Made by a program: the position numbers and the translations under genes
Part shown: positions 51,923-62,158 of the stretch, piece after piece
Layout of the letters: each line of letters begins with the position of its first letter
Position numbering within the stretch: position 1 is the first letter of the stretch
Notes under the pieces: generated by a model
The model's input: only the letters and a program-made list of their open reading frames with translations
Databases searched by the model: none
What the model was told of the DNA's origin: nothing
DNA from: Gracilaria domingensis
Lineage: Eukaryota > Rhodophyta > Florideophyceae > Gracilariales > Gracilariaceae
Reading direction: 5' to 3'
Assembly: GCA_022539475.1 (NCBI GenBank)
Contig: VCMS01000008.1
Span: 1 to 64,000, forward strand
DNA length: 64,000 nucleotides

Positions 51923-54730
51923 ATGGATATGAGGGGACTGGGAAAGGGTCAAATGAGACGCTCTCGAAAGGTGAGAAAGCCTCGACGAACCATGGCACCA
52001 CAACTTCGGAGCGGGACCAAAACTGCTGAACCGAACGCAGCGACGGGGAACGCATCCACAGCTATGAAGTCGAAGCCCGCACCAGGCGAAGAAGTGACCT
52101 TGTTGTTGGGAGGGGCAGGAGGGAACAAAGCAGCGATTGGGAAAGCTGTTCTCGTTGAAGTGGACGCTGGTGGAGGGAAGACAACGTTCAGAAGGGAAAT
52201 GCATGGACATGCTCTGCAGGGAAAACCAGGGGAAGATGTAGTTGGCATATGGCGAGCGAAGATATCTCACGAGCTTGACACTCCCTATCTCTATCCCTTT
52301 AAGTGTACCGATGAAGATTCTGTTCCGAAGACATTGAAGGACATGAACAGGCCCGGTTTCTACGCCTGGGACCTGAACTTAATATCTAAGGTGGGTGACG
52401 TCGTAAGCGCTGATGAAGGGGACAAGGGTGCTCCGAGTTCCAAATTCGTCGCCCCTGAGAAGCCATCGAATACTGCTGGGAAACGGGTGCGAGTGGTAGA
52501 ACCTAAAACTCCATCCAGTGCCCAAAAGCGAATGCAGATGAAAGTGGCTCATGTGAAAACCCCGTCGAATGCTAAAAATCCCCAAGGCGGGAAACAAGCG
52601 CCAGTACCAAAGCTGAAAACACCATCGAACGTTCACGGTGGTGGAAAGCAGATGCAAGAATTCAAGATGACCACGACCCCAGAGAGTGCTGTATCGGCAT
52701 TTCGTGAACAAACTGCTACGATTGTGCAGTCTGGAGCATCGAGGAACAGCACTGTGGAAGCTATTACTCAGGCTGGAAATCGCAGTGGAGTGACAATGGA
52801 AGTGATTGACGTGGATGAAGACGAAGACGTGGTTCTAGTGAAGGAAAGCCTTGGAAGCAACGTCAATGAACTCTTTGATGAAGGTGATGTGATACCTCCT
52901 GATGATGTCGATACGAGTTTAGCGAGTTTGGTATTTGACTTAGATCATTACGAGTATGTGTCTGTTCAAGTCGATATTGAGCTCATTCAAGTTCCGGAAA
53001 TGACTGTGAGAGGGTTGTTCCGGAATCATGTCGAGGCTCTGAAAGAAGAGATTGGACGCAAAAGCTTCTTACAGGCACTTGGGACCATGAGCATTGCTGT
53101 TCTGTCTCAGGATGTGTCCGAGAAGGACATAGTGCAGAACAATCGCTTGAAAGTGAATTGTGTGCTGATTGATGGAGCTCATCGTCATGTAGCACTCAAA
53201 GAGCTCTGTGAATCTATGCCCAACATTAGGAATCTATGTGGAGGTCTTTCTGTTTCGCTGTGGAAGAGAAAAGATGGACAGAAGATGATCACGAGGGAAA
53301 TCTTGAGCCTTGGCAATGTGCTAAACGATGGATTGAAGCAAGCTCGTCTTATGGGTTTTGCTGACAAGGTGCATTCTATTGTGTCATTTATAAGGGTCCT
53401 GGTTGAGGAAGAGAAGAAGGACTTGAGCAAGATGACGAGGACCTCTGTCGCAGGTGCACTAAGTGTTTGCGGTATCATTGGCCAGTACAATATCAAGCAT
53501 TTGGCAAGATTTGCAGAGATGGGGTTGAAGGTGGCGAGAAGTCCTGGATTGCTGGAACATTTGGAGCGGATTTGTGGGGACTACCATGAGATTGGAATTT
53601 CTTGTATATCAAGTGATGAATTCTTTACCATGGATGAGCATACAACCCACTTCACGCTCGACACTCTGGTTGCATACTTTTCCAGGAGGCGAGTGTCGAA
53701 ACTGACGGGTCGTTTCGAAGACGTACGCAAATACTTCTTTATCTGCTGCAGGAGGCCTCAATCTTTGGCAGAAAAGCTTTCGAAGAAGACGAAAGTTACA
53801 TTGGCAGAAGCGTATGCCATGAAGGTGGAATTGACAAAGTTTGAAATGCGCACCGTTCGTGAGTACCTTGCAACACAGGCAGCACGAATTGAAGTACCTT
53901 CGAATAAGAAGCTCTGGGAAGGAAGGATTTCGAGAAGAGTCTGGATTGCTCGTGATAAGCTGGCAAAGAGTTTAGGGGTGGATATGTTGAAACCTGCCAC
54001 TGGTACCACGCCGACTGAACCACAGTCTGAGACCAAAGCGGTAGACGAGTCTACAACGCAGAGAATGGCCACACGTTCGGCAAGTAGGAAGGCCAAAGCG
54101 CCAGTGCGTAAGGGCTCTAAGGACTCTGATGTAGAAAGTGAAGAAAAGATGCCATCGAAGACAAGAAGCATGAGGAGTTCAAGACGAAGCCGTCGACGAA
54201 GGAATGCAATGAGAGACGTGAACCCTAATCAACGGAAGAAGTCAAGGACGGAGGGTATTCAATCTGTTCAGGATGAAGTTATCAGTCATCTGCGGAGTCT
54301 TGGTGCGAAGGGGGTGAGAAACGTGTTGAAAAGTCATCAGATATCCATTGGCAGCGACACAGACTCAGATGGAGTACCAATTGTGGTCTCACAGGCAGAG
54401 AACACTGACCCGTTCGATGACACAGTACCGCAGGTGTTGGCGCCAGGTCTGAAGAAGGCTGAAGAAGTAGCATATGAAGGTGACGATTCGTGGCTAAAGT
54501 TGGTGAAGACCTTACCATGCAAGTGGCCGACTGGAGTGGAGAATGTCATTAAATCTGTATACCCGTGGATGGATGCGATACATCTCCAGAAGCAACACCG
54601 AGGCCACTTGTTGGACCCCAAGGACTTTGAAAGTGTGCACCATGCAGTCTTTTGGCATGCAGCGTATCATGGCCATAAACTCCTGAACGCGGCAATGGGA
54701 GGCATGGAGGTCGACGAGAAGACGTTATAG
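51923..54730 (+). CDS. ParB-like-domain protein, ends in TAG
   Basis: 935 residues from ATG 51923; an alternative start at 51992 has a better context (ACCATGG). The N-terminal ~300 residues are basic and low-complexity with repeated PKTPSS/KTPSN motifs. A central domain contains VLIDGAHRHVALKEL (about 53163-53210), the DG-HR signature of the ParB/sulfiredoxin-like fold, preceded by a NNRLKVN strand. It continues with helical segments resembling the helix-rich region that follows ParB domains. The C-terminal region has a basic cluster (SMRSSRRSRRRRN). The stop is TAG at 54728-54730. The same frame continues open to 55765 and encodes an oxygenase-like domain. Divergent from the methyltransferase across the foldback. 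Confidence 0.7.
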   Translation: MDMRGLGKGQMRRSRKVRKPRRTMAPQLRSGTKTAEPNAATGNASTAMKSKPAPGEEVTLLLGGAGGNKAAIGKAVLVEVDAGGGKTTFRREMHGHALQGKPGEDVVGIWRAKISHELDTPYLYPFKCTDEDSVPKTLKDMNRPGFYAWDLNLISKVGDVVSADEGDKGAPSSKFVAPEKPSNTAGKRVRVVEPKTPSSAQKRMQMKVAHVKTPSNAKNPQGGKQAPVPKLKTPSNVHGGGKQMQEFKMTTTPESAVSAFREQTATIVQSGASRNSTVEAITQAGNRSGVTMEVIDVDEDEDVVLVKESLGSNVNELFDEGDVIPPDDVDTSLASLVFDLDHYEYVSVQVDIELIQVPEMTVRGLFRNHVEALKEEIGRKSFLQALGTMSIAVLSQDVSEKDIVQNNRLKVNCVLIDGAHRHVALKELCESMPNIRNLCGGLSVSLWKRKDGQKMITREILSLGNVLNDGLKQARLMGFADKVHSIVSFIRVLVEEEKKDLSKMTRTSVAGALSVCGIIGQYNIKHLARFAEMGLKVARSPGLLEHLERICGDYHEIGISCISSDEFFTMDEHTTHFTLDTLVAYFSRRRVSKLTGRFEDVRKYFFICCRRPQSLAEKLSKKTKVTLAEAYAMKVELTKFEMRTVREYLATQAARIEVPSNKKLWEGRISRRVWIARDKLAKSLGVDMLKPATGTTPTEPQSETKAVDESTTQRMATRSASRKAKAPVRKGSKDSDVESEEKMPSKTRSMRSSRRSRRRRNAMRDVNPNQRKKSRTEGIQSVQDEVISHLRSLGAKGVRNVLKSHQISIGSDTDSDGVPIVVSQAENTDPFDDTVPQVLAPGLKKAEEVAYEGDDSWLKLVKTLPCKWPTGVENVIKSVYPWMDAIHLQKQHRGHLLDPKDFESVHHAVFWHAAYHGHKLLNAAMGGMEVDEKTL

Positions 54731-55765
54731 GGGGATGGACTGAAGAACGACTCTCTTGCGTATGTCTATTTTGTGAAGAAGAACGTCGAGCTTCGAGACA
54801 GAGGTTTCTGTATTCTGGACGGCTTTGCATCGGATGGAGAGTTGGTGAAGCTGATAGAGAGTTTGAGCAAGCTCATTGACGGGGATGTTAGTGTGGAATT
54901 ACTGGACTTCTTCCGAAAGGACTTCGAGAGGGCTCCAGACCTTAGGATACCAGAGAACCGAATCACATGGATACCGATCATCAACGCAGATGGTGGGAGG
55001 TACATGACTACGAGAAGAGGCATAGTGGATGACATGGAGGCAGCCGTAGAAAGACATGTGCTTGTGAAGAAGAGAGCTTTACTGGATGCCCGACTGGGAC
55101 AGATATGTGCTTTAATGGGTTTAAAAGATAATAGGGTGGAAAAGGAGAGGATGTATGCGCCGAAGACGGGGGGGAGGGTGTTATGCACTGCAGTTGGATG
55201 CAAGCGGCAGCAGTTACATACGGATTTCCCGACCTTGGCGAATGAGGATAAGCTGGAAGAAAAGAAGAACCCGGGGTACTTTATGATGGTGTCCGGAAGT
55301 GTGTCGTTTCCAATTGGGGTATGTGAAGGGTCTCATACACACTACGTAGTTACTCCCAAGGCATTTGAAGGTTTGGCACGGGGGATGTTTGTGAGGAAGA
55401 TTTTCGTTCCGCCTAAGTCTATATTTATTGGAAGAGGTGATGTGTTCCATGCAGGCGCTTCAAATGAGGATGGAAGATTCCCCGAGATTCCCTTGTCTCG
55501 TTACCACATGTACATGGTACCTGAGAAATACAACCTCCCGGATGCGGTACACCTTAACCCACACTTTCGACCTCAGTTCAAGGAGGATGAAGACCTGGTT
55601 AGTATGAAGGAGAAGAGGAAGAATCCAGAACCGTCGAATTTGGAGGAGGAGAATGATGAGGTGATAGTAGAGGAAGGGGAAGAACAGTATGAAGAAGATG
55701 ACGAAGATGAGAATTATGAAGTGGAGGAGATTGAAAACGATCTTGAGGATGGCGAAGAGGACTGA
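54731..55765 (+). CDS. Fe(II)/2-oxoglutarate oxygenase-like region, in frame after TAG
   Basis: This frame is in register with the ParB-domain gene and separated from it only by the TAG. No ATG lies near its start (GTG 54773 at best), and the residues just after the TAG (DGLKNDSLAYVYF) already look like protein. The fold signature is LRDRGFCILDGF at the N-terminus, QLHTDFP (the HxD iron ligands, about 55210), GRGDVFHAGAS (distal histidine, about 55434-55465) and SRYHMYMVP (the arginine that binds 2-oxoglutarate). The last ~80 residues are a Glu/Asp-rich tail. The substrate is unknown; related enzymes oxidise nucleic acids, proteins or small molecules. Confidence 0.65.
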   Translation, partial: GDGLKNDSLAYVYFVKKNVELRDRGFCILDGFASDGELVKLIESLSKLIDGDVSVELLDFFRKDFERAPDLRIPENRITWIPIINADGGRYMTTRRGIVDDMEAAVERHVLVKKRALLDARLGQICALMGLKDNRVEKERMYAPKTGGRVLCTAVGCKRQQLHTDFPTLANEDKLEEKKNPGYFMMVSGSVSFPIGVCEGSHTHYVVTPKAFEGLARGMFVRKIFVPPKSIFIGRGDVFHAGASNEDGRFPEIPLSRYHMYMVPEKYNLPDAVHLNPHFRPQFKEDEDLVSMKEKRKNPEPSNLEEENDEVIVEEGEEQYEEDDEDENYEVEEIENDLEDGEED

Positions 55766-56042
55766 GTGAATATGTGATGAAACTTTGTAGTAATCTATGT
55801 GTCGAATATAGTTTCGAAGTAAATGATCTTGTGAATCGAGAGAAAGTTTAAGAATTGTGGAAGCGACGACTCTACCCAAGATTGAAGGGTAGGATAGGAT
55901 ACCATACCAAACACTTCAATCCTGGAGAGCGTCATGAACAAGTGGGAACTATGTTTGTAGAGAAGAGATTCTGTTTAGTTGAAACATGTATCAGTTATGT
56001 ACTTATGTTCGTATACTACTTGTCTCGCACTTGGTGAATACG

Positions 56043-57245
56043 TCAGCCAGAAGGCAGTAGATGTTGTGTCGGGGGTCTAGGGTGCTCACCAATGGCGCAC
56101 AAGTATCGCTTTGCGTTGATTCTTGGTGCGTGTTTGACGACTCCGGAGCATACAAGTAGTACAATGAACAAGGTGTTTGTGAGGAGGGGTGGGATACCTC
56201 TGTACGAACCAAAGGATTCGGGGTCCAAAGACTCGGAGAGTGTGTGTGCGAAGAAAACTGGGACCACTCTGTTCAGAAAAAGTCTGATAGAAAGCAGGAA
56301 ATCCTGAAGGAACAAAGCTTTCCGGAACGAGTTTAGAATACAACGGCAGTACGGATTAAGCCCTCTTCGCCGGTATACCACCCAATTGGAGAGCGGAACT
56401 ATGTTGTTGAACGTATGTTTTGTAGAGAAATAGATCCCAAATGTGTTGATGAGAATGGTGAAGAAGCCGAAGAAGAAACCGCCGGGGAAGAAGGAAATAC
56501 ATGCAGTTTTGAGAGAATCCATGACATCGATTGGAGGAGGACGGAGCTGATAGGTGACGAAGATAGAGAGGTTGAGGACGATAAGCCCACCGATGCCCAT
56601 GCCGAGGTATTTATTCCTCAGTGCCAAAACGGTGCTGGATGTGTGCGACGGAGTCATTGGACCATATGCGAGTCTACCATACCTTGTGGCGTGAAGAGAG
56701 AATGCCAATTCAAACAGAATAATGTGAAACATAGTTTCGAGCATGCTGTACAGGATGGTGAATCCCAGTTGTGTTTGGCGGTAGGAGCGATCGTAGAGAA
56801 GAGCGTGTGTTGTGAGAGGCTTTATAATCCCATAGAGAGCTCCTATGGCTACTGAAACGAAGAGGGAGAATGCCAAGAGAGAGGATAGCGAGAGCATGTT
56901 CAGGGGATTATGTGAATAAGACCGAGCCTCTGACATGTAGTTGGGTAGCTCTGAAAGATTCCCAATTGTGTGGAAGAAGGGAGGATGTTCAAGGATTCGG
57001 TCATGAATTGAAACTTCGTGAAGTATGTCATAAACATCACTGAGTTCATCCAGCAGTTCGGGGGATAAAAGGGTCTGGACTCCTCGAACCGTGGCTTCCC
57101 CGGTGTCAACGTCGTACTTCAGTTGAAGGCAGTCGTCGAAGGTGATGTATGTCCTATGGGGAAATGCGTTGAGATGGATAGGTATGAGAGCAGTTTGGTT
57201 GCGAAGCTGTACATGCGATACCTTGTGGGTGTTTTGGAAGGCCAT
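56043..57245 (-). CDS. Multi-pass membrane protein, unknown
   Basis: 400 residues from ATG 57245, no introns needed. A soluble N-terminal ~130 residues are followed by about five hydrophobic segments (LLAFSLFVSVAIGALYGII, TILYSMLETMFHIILFEL, LIVLNLSIFVTYQL, FFPGGFFFGFFTILINTF, TNTLFIVLLVCSGVV). I recognise no family. Convergent with the oxygenase-like frame, 277 bases apart. Confidence 0.6.
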   Translation of the reverse strand: MAFQNTHKVSHVQLRNQTALIPIHLNAFPHRTYITFDDCLQLKYDVDTGEATVRGVQTLLSPELLDELSDVYDILHEVSIHDRILEHPPFFHTIGNLSELPNYMSEARSYSHNPLNMLSLSSLLAFSLFVSVAIGALYGIIKPLTTHALLYDRSYRQTQLGFTILYSMLETMFHIILFELAFSLHATRYGRLAYGPMTPSHTSSTVLALRNKYLGMGIGGLIVLNLSIFVTYQLRPPPIDVMDSLKTACISFFPGGFFFGFFTILINTFGIYFSTKHTFNNIVPLSNWVVYRRRGLNPYCRCILNSFRKALFLQDFLLSIRLFLNRVVPVFFAHTLSESLDPESFGSYRGIPPLLTNTLFIVLLVCSGVVKHAPRINAKRYLCAIGEHPRPPTQHLLPSG

Positions 57246-57884
57246 TGTGAGCTCTGCTGCCTGTGAGTAGGTAGGAAAGAGGAGAAGAAATGAAGAAAGA
57301 AGGGGCGAGGAGAAGATATATTTATTGAGAACGAAACGAGCAGATATTACCTATAAAGAGGTGTATCGAAGGAGCTATATCTATGTTTTGTTTCCTTTAA
57401 GGCTTGTAAATTTGAAGTGAAGAAGGTGTTCATAAACGAGTGGCGAACTTAGCTTCTGTGATGGAAAAGCTATGAAGAGACGGAGTACATGAAGAGTAAA
57501 ATGTAGGGCGATGAAGAGGACGGAAGAATCATGATATGATGGTAGTGGTAGGATTTCATTTCATATACTACTGGCATGAACCATGTATGAAAAGGGACGC
57601 CCTTCTCGCAACGGTTGGGAGAACATGGAGAATGAGAAGCATAGAGAGTGTTCAAAAGTGAAGAATTGTGCTAGTAAATATGAAAATAATTGCGATGCAG
57701 AGGTTGGACGGATATGAGCGGGTGCGGCGGTACTACAGTGTCATGGGACGAAAGCGTCTACCCTTGTACACCGTGATCGGTTTGCGAAGGGACGATCAGC
57801 GAGTTCTGTTCTTTTCGGCTTCCCTGATTTCTCTTCTTTCGATATCCCTTTTGCTCTTCTACCAGATCTTCTACCAACGCGACC

Positions 57885-58698
57885 ATGAGCGATGACGATT
57901 CGCGTTCGAACATTAGGTGGCCGTGGGAGTCAGACGAAGGGGTACGGTCGCACAAGAAGTTAAAGAGTGTGTTCGAGGAGGAGGAAGAAAAGGACGAGCT
58001 GGACTGGTGGGCCACTGTAGTGCTGGGGTGTGCCGGAGCGATGGGGACGCGCATGGGAGAGGACGTGGGTCGACTGACGAAGAAGGTGGCAGGGTTCGTG
58101 GTAAGGGAACTGAGGGGGATGAAAGAGGATCAGAAGAAGATGATGAAACGCATTGAGAATCTGGAGGGGAGCTCGAAGGAGGTGAATGGGAGGAAGAAGG
58201 GGCGGGGTAGGGGGTGTGGAGGGAACGCCGGTAACTCCGGCGCCGAAGACGAAGATCGTGAACGGCGTTGGGGTAGGAGTGTGCATCGGAAGCGAGGACG
58301 AGGATGCGAGAGACTTTGTACCGGCGACGGATAGTTTTGGGGCGGATGAGGTGATGGAGGGAGAATTGGTGAGGAAGAGAGGTCTGAAGAGGAAGGTTGG
58401 CGAGAAGAGGCCGATCCAACCGAGGAGTGTGGGGGTAGAAGAGGATGAAATTCAGCCGAAGGTGGAGAACAAGAAAGGAAAAGGGGATAGTAAGAAGAGG
58501 ACACGGGTTGGGTTCAGGACTGTTCCGAACCCGGTGTGGAAAGGGAGCAGTGTTGTTGGATACGAGGAGAAGTGGAGCTGGGAGGATGTTGTGGAGGATG
58601 AGGAGGAAACCGTTGAGAATGATGATGGGAAAGAATTTCGTACGCTATCATTCGCGGATCTGGAGGTAGAGGAAGGAGATGAAGGTGCTTTACTTTGA
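57885..58698 (+). CDS. Coiled-coil charged protein, one frameshift
   Basis: From ATG 57885 the frame encodes an acidic start, a WWATVVLGCAGAMG segment and a coiled coil (LRGMKEDQKKMMKRIENLE). It then changes frame near 58190-58200 in a G-rich run and continues as EGTPVTPAPKTKIVNGVGVG to the stop at 58698. The coil-PVTP-KTK-glycine order matches the gene at 32205-33134. The frame break may be a sequence error, a small intron or decay. Function unknown. Confidence 0.5.
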
Positions 58699-58699
58699 T

Positions 58700-59160
58700 T
58701 GAGGTGATACAGTAGTTGCCGGGTTGATGGAGGTAGAAAAGCGGTGCGGGAATGAATGTGCGCAACTACCATTTCATGAATGTTGTACTAGCCAGAGTTA
58801 GTTTACATTCATTATTTGTGTTTATTTGCAATCGACAAGTATGCAAGTGCCGTTGGTAGCTTCCAGATCGAGCTACCACCTAATCCGTCTGAGTATACTA
58901 GGTACAAAAACTTTCATGCCATGGAGGTGAACTAGCAATTATGTCCGCTTTCACTCATTCTACAAATTCTGTAGTATTGCTTGAATAAATGAAAGTATGG
59001 TATCCAAAAAAATTTCTTTTTTTGGCTTGCACATAGCCGTACATTCAATTCTTTGCACATTTTTTAACGATTCAATCCACAAAATAGCATTCTAGCCTCT
59101 TTACATAGCGTTCCGGAAACACAGAGGCACGTGTCGTGGTACTCCCTTCTCCGCTCCACC
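58700..59160. other. AT-rich spacer, no supported gene
   Basis: No gene-like frame or recognised repeat. Confidence 0.5.
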
Positions 59161-59164
59161 TTTC

Positions 59165-59325
59165 TATTTCAACTCTCATCGCCCGTCGTGACCGTTTGGC
59201 CCCGGTCTTACACCCGGCTCGTTGTGCCATTCCAGAGAGGCTCTGTTCGCTTCGCTACCCTCCGTAGAAGAAGATCCCGAACGTCTTTGTGGTGTCTTTT
59301 CCCGCTCACGGGTTGCACTACATCC
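59165..59325 (+). repeat. LTR fragment of the chromovirus family
   Basis: Matches the 3' part of the LTR at 18860-19602 (in reverse): CCCCGGTCTTACACCCGGCT, CCAGAGAGGCTCTGTTC and a GGGTTGCACTACA end. It is diverged and truncated at its 5' side. Confidence 0.75.
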
Positions 59326-59564
59326 GCGGCCAAGTCATCAGCGCCATACCCTATTTTTTAAAGTCTGCAGACTTCACGTGGTCTACGTGGCCACGTAGGA
59401 GGACGAAACCGCCACAAGACCAACACTCGACTGCCACGAAACCGTCGGATTGAAATCTACAAGACGTTTTCGCGCGATTTTGGTGAAAATCAAAAACGAG
59501 TCACGCGACCCGAGAGGCCTTGAAGGATGCTCCGGCACGACATGCTTTCAGTGTTCACAGGACA

Positions 59565-59710
59565 TCGCCGTGACAACTTGCAATAACAGCTTGTTACTGC
59601 CACGTTGTAACGCTTCATTGCAACATCATGCTGTCACTGCTACGTAGCAAGGCCTTGTTGCAACGTATTGTTGTAACGACGTGTAGCAACGTTGCGATCA
59701 GATATCTTAG
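59565..59710. repeat. Short interspersed GTTGTAACG/GTTGCAAC motifs
   Basis: About eight degenerate copies, in both orientations, within 140 bases. No gene recognised in the wider 59330-60640 spacer. Confidence 0.4.
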
Positions 59711-60649
59711 ACGTGCAGTTTCCCGCCTGAGGGATAGAAGTAGAAGCTCAGCGCCCCGAGAGGACGTGAGTAGATTTACTTAAGGAGCTCCGGACTCGCT
59801 TCCGTCTCCATCTCCTCTCCCCCATCCTTTCAACCCACGGCACTGAAGAGTGGTAAAGACGAAAGCGCTCTGCCCATCGTTGTCTCCTTTTATTCTACCG
59901 CCCCCCTTTCTATCTTTCCCTTTTTTTTGCCTTTCGTTTTCCGAGGGCTCTGTAATCCTGAGGGGTCTAACACTGAGCTTAGCTTCGACACCTTTCACTA
60001 GTATTACCGCAATTCTTTTTAATGTCTCCCCTCACAAACTCTATTTTTCTTCATAAGACGTGCTCCACATTGCCCGTACATACATGACTTTGATCCTAAA
60101 CATTGATGTAATCAACCTTTCCAGGTCTGTCACGGTTATTTGTAGATGGTAATAGAAGGTGGTCGGTGCTATCGGTATCCGAAATAGATCGGTCTGGAAG
60201 CAGTTGCACAAGTGCATGAGTTCTTTGGTGTGATGGAAGTAGCACCATATATCAATTCCGATTTACGGAACGATCATGGACTTCTATCACTTCGGCACCA
60301 CTTTGCATAACAGTCTGAGATCAACTTGAAGCAGAAACAGCCAAATATGGGGCTAATCAAGTTGTATTGAAACGAAGAAATTCAAAAGCGAGCCTGAAAA
60401 AACTTTTTGGTGAGTATCGTCTTACCTTATTGCAGTTGTAGCGGTTTAGGGCAGGAGTACCAAAGCCAGACAGGCGTCATCCTGACGGAAGAGGGGTCTG
60501 TCCCTCCAACTCTTGTACGACGGTAGCGACAATTCAGTAAGGTTTCCGCTCTTCGCAAGCATCACGTTCAGACTGCACATCGTATGATGGTCATAAGCGA
60601 CCTTGGCACCTGGTTGGATATCGGGCAACCAGTTGGTTAAACCAAAACG

Positions 60650-60710
60650 GTAGCCTGCTGTGATAGCAGTGCTGTGATTGCAGTGCTATGATAGCAGTAG
60701 AGTCTGTACG
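60650..60710. repeat. Minisatellite, ~15-bp units
   Basis: Three to four copies of a GCTGTGATAGCAGT-like unit. Confidence 0.6.
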
Positions 60711-60862
60711 AGAGCAAGTCTATTTTTAGTATTTTTGTCCCCCCTTGGCGTAAACCGCCGACGCCTTCACCAAAATGGCGTTTTCAGGTATCTACTGTAC
60801 CCCATAAAAGTTGCCGGGGGATAACATAATATGTTATGCTTATTCAAATGTGGTCATGCAGC

Positions 60863-60985
60863 ATGGCAGACCATGTGTATGAAGATGACGTTGGCGAAGC
60901 AAAGGAAGAGAGCAACGAAGAAGCAACGGCGGACGTGCAGAAGAAGTTGGCAGAGAAGCGCGTGAAGGGCGAAGACATAGAATAG
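60863..60985 (+). CDS. Small acidic ORF, 40 residues
   Basis: Starts at ATG 60863 (an in-frame ATG also lies at 60848) and ends at TAG. It is strongly charged (EEATADVQKKLAEKRVKGED) and lies at the edge of the GC-rich gene island, convergent with the RsmI-type gene. It may be a small protein or one exon of a larger gene; no homology recognised. Confidence 0.35.
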   Translation: MADHVYEDDVGEAKEESNEEATADVQKKLAEKRVKGEDIE

Positions 60986-61117
60986 TAAAGATAAACACAC
61001 ACGCATTGCCTTTTGGCTTGCTTGCAATACTGGCGTGAACGGCGTGAGACGACGGCTGCTAGTCGCGATCGCGACTCCAGCATTGATAAGATGGTGGGAA
61101 ACAGGGGTTTAAGGATG

Positions 61118-62158
61118 TCAAGTGTGATCGGCGTCGTCAGTGCACAACATGTTTTGCTTGAGCTTTGTGGCATATGCGTAGACGAGCTTCTTCGGCACAT
61201 CGCACGCCGCCGAGACAGCCCTGGCAACGGCGCTGACCGGAATGCGTTCCTTGAGCAGGCTCTCAACCAGCGCCGGCAGCTCGATCGGCGCGGTCGGATA
61301 CGTGCTGAGGTCATGCTGAAGGAGCGGCTGCACCGGCGACGGCGCCAGCACAATGGTGTACTCGCCCCTCGGCTTGTGCTCGTGGTTTGCGTAGAAGTCG
61401 TACGCATCGGCCACGGACTCAAAGCGCAGAAACTGCTCGTACTTCTTGGTCATCTCCCTCGCCAAGCAGCATGCCCTGGCGCGCGGCTGGCCGTTCGCCA
61501 GCGCTTGCAGCGTGGAAAGCAGCCGATGCGGCGCCTCGTACAGCACGACGGTGGACTGGATGGCGCACACGTGCTGCAGCGCGCTGCGTCTGGCGGCGCC
61601 GGCGCGCGGCAGAAAGCCCACAAACGTGAAGCTGGGCGCCGGCAGCGCGCTGGCGACGAGCGCGGACACGGCGGCGCACGCGCCGGGCAGCGGCACGACG
61701 GGCAGCCCGGCGGCCACGACGGCGCGCACGACCTGCGCGCCCGGGTCGGACACGCACGGCGTGCCGGCGTCCGACACGAGCGCGACGTCGCGCCCGCGCC
61801 GCAGCTGCGCCAGCAGCGCGGGCAGGCGCGCGCGCCAGTTGTGCTCGTGGCACGACAGCAGCAGCTGGTGCGGGGGCCGCGCCAGCGGGCGCAGCAGCGC
61901 GCGCGCGTTGCGCGTGTCCTCGGCCGCCACCACGTCGACGGCGCTCAGCACGTCCACCGCGCGCAGCGTGATGTCGCGCGCGTTTCCAATCGGCGTCGCC
62001 ACCACGAACAGCCGCCCGCGCCGCGCCGCGTCGTCCGCCGGCGGCGCCGCGTCCGCCGCGCGCGCGCGCGCGCCGCGCCGCGCGCACAGCGGCGCGCGCG
62101 GCGCGCCGACGCGGCGCGCCGACGCGCGCAGCGACAGCGCGAACGCCAGCGCGCACAT
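61118..62158 (-). CDS. rsmI: RsmI-type 16S rRNA 2'-O-ribose methyltransferase, likely organellar
   Basis: 346 residues from ATG 62158. The start was chosen because it begins a basic, Ala/Arg-rich presequence-like stretch directly before the conserved domain; the frame is open further upstream through low-complexity sequence. Tetrapyrrole-methylase-fold motifs are all present: VVATPIGNARD, AEDTRNARAL, VSDAGTPCVSDPG (AdoMet site), LPGACA, FTFVGFLPR, LYEAPHRLL and LAREMTKKYEQF. In bacteria RsmI methylates C1402 of 16S rRNA. A nuclear copy with a presequence would act on chloroplast or mitochondrial small-subunit rRNA (inference). Divergent from the Pkr1-like gene, 277 bases apart. Confidence 0.88.
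   Translation of the reverse strand: MCALAFALSLRASARRVGAPRAPLCARRGARARAADAAPPADDAARRGRLFVVATPIGNARDITLRAVDVLSAVDVVAAEDTRNARALLRPLARPPHQLLLSCHEHNWRARLPALLAQLRRGRDVALVSDAGTPCVSDPGAQVVRAVVAAGLPVVPLPGACAAVSALVASALPAPSFTFVGFLPRAGAARRSALQHVCAIQSTVVLYEAPHRLLSTLQALANGQPRARACCLAREMTKKYEQFLRFESVADAYDFYANHEHKPRGEYTIVLAPSPVQPLLQHDLSTYPTAPIELPALVESLLKERIPVSAVARAVSAACDVPKKLVYAYATKLKQNMLCTDDADHT

Noticed and set aside
54773-54775. Independent start of the oxygenase at GTG
   Set aside because: GTG is not a normal eukaryotic start, and the frame is protein-like before it back to the TAG.
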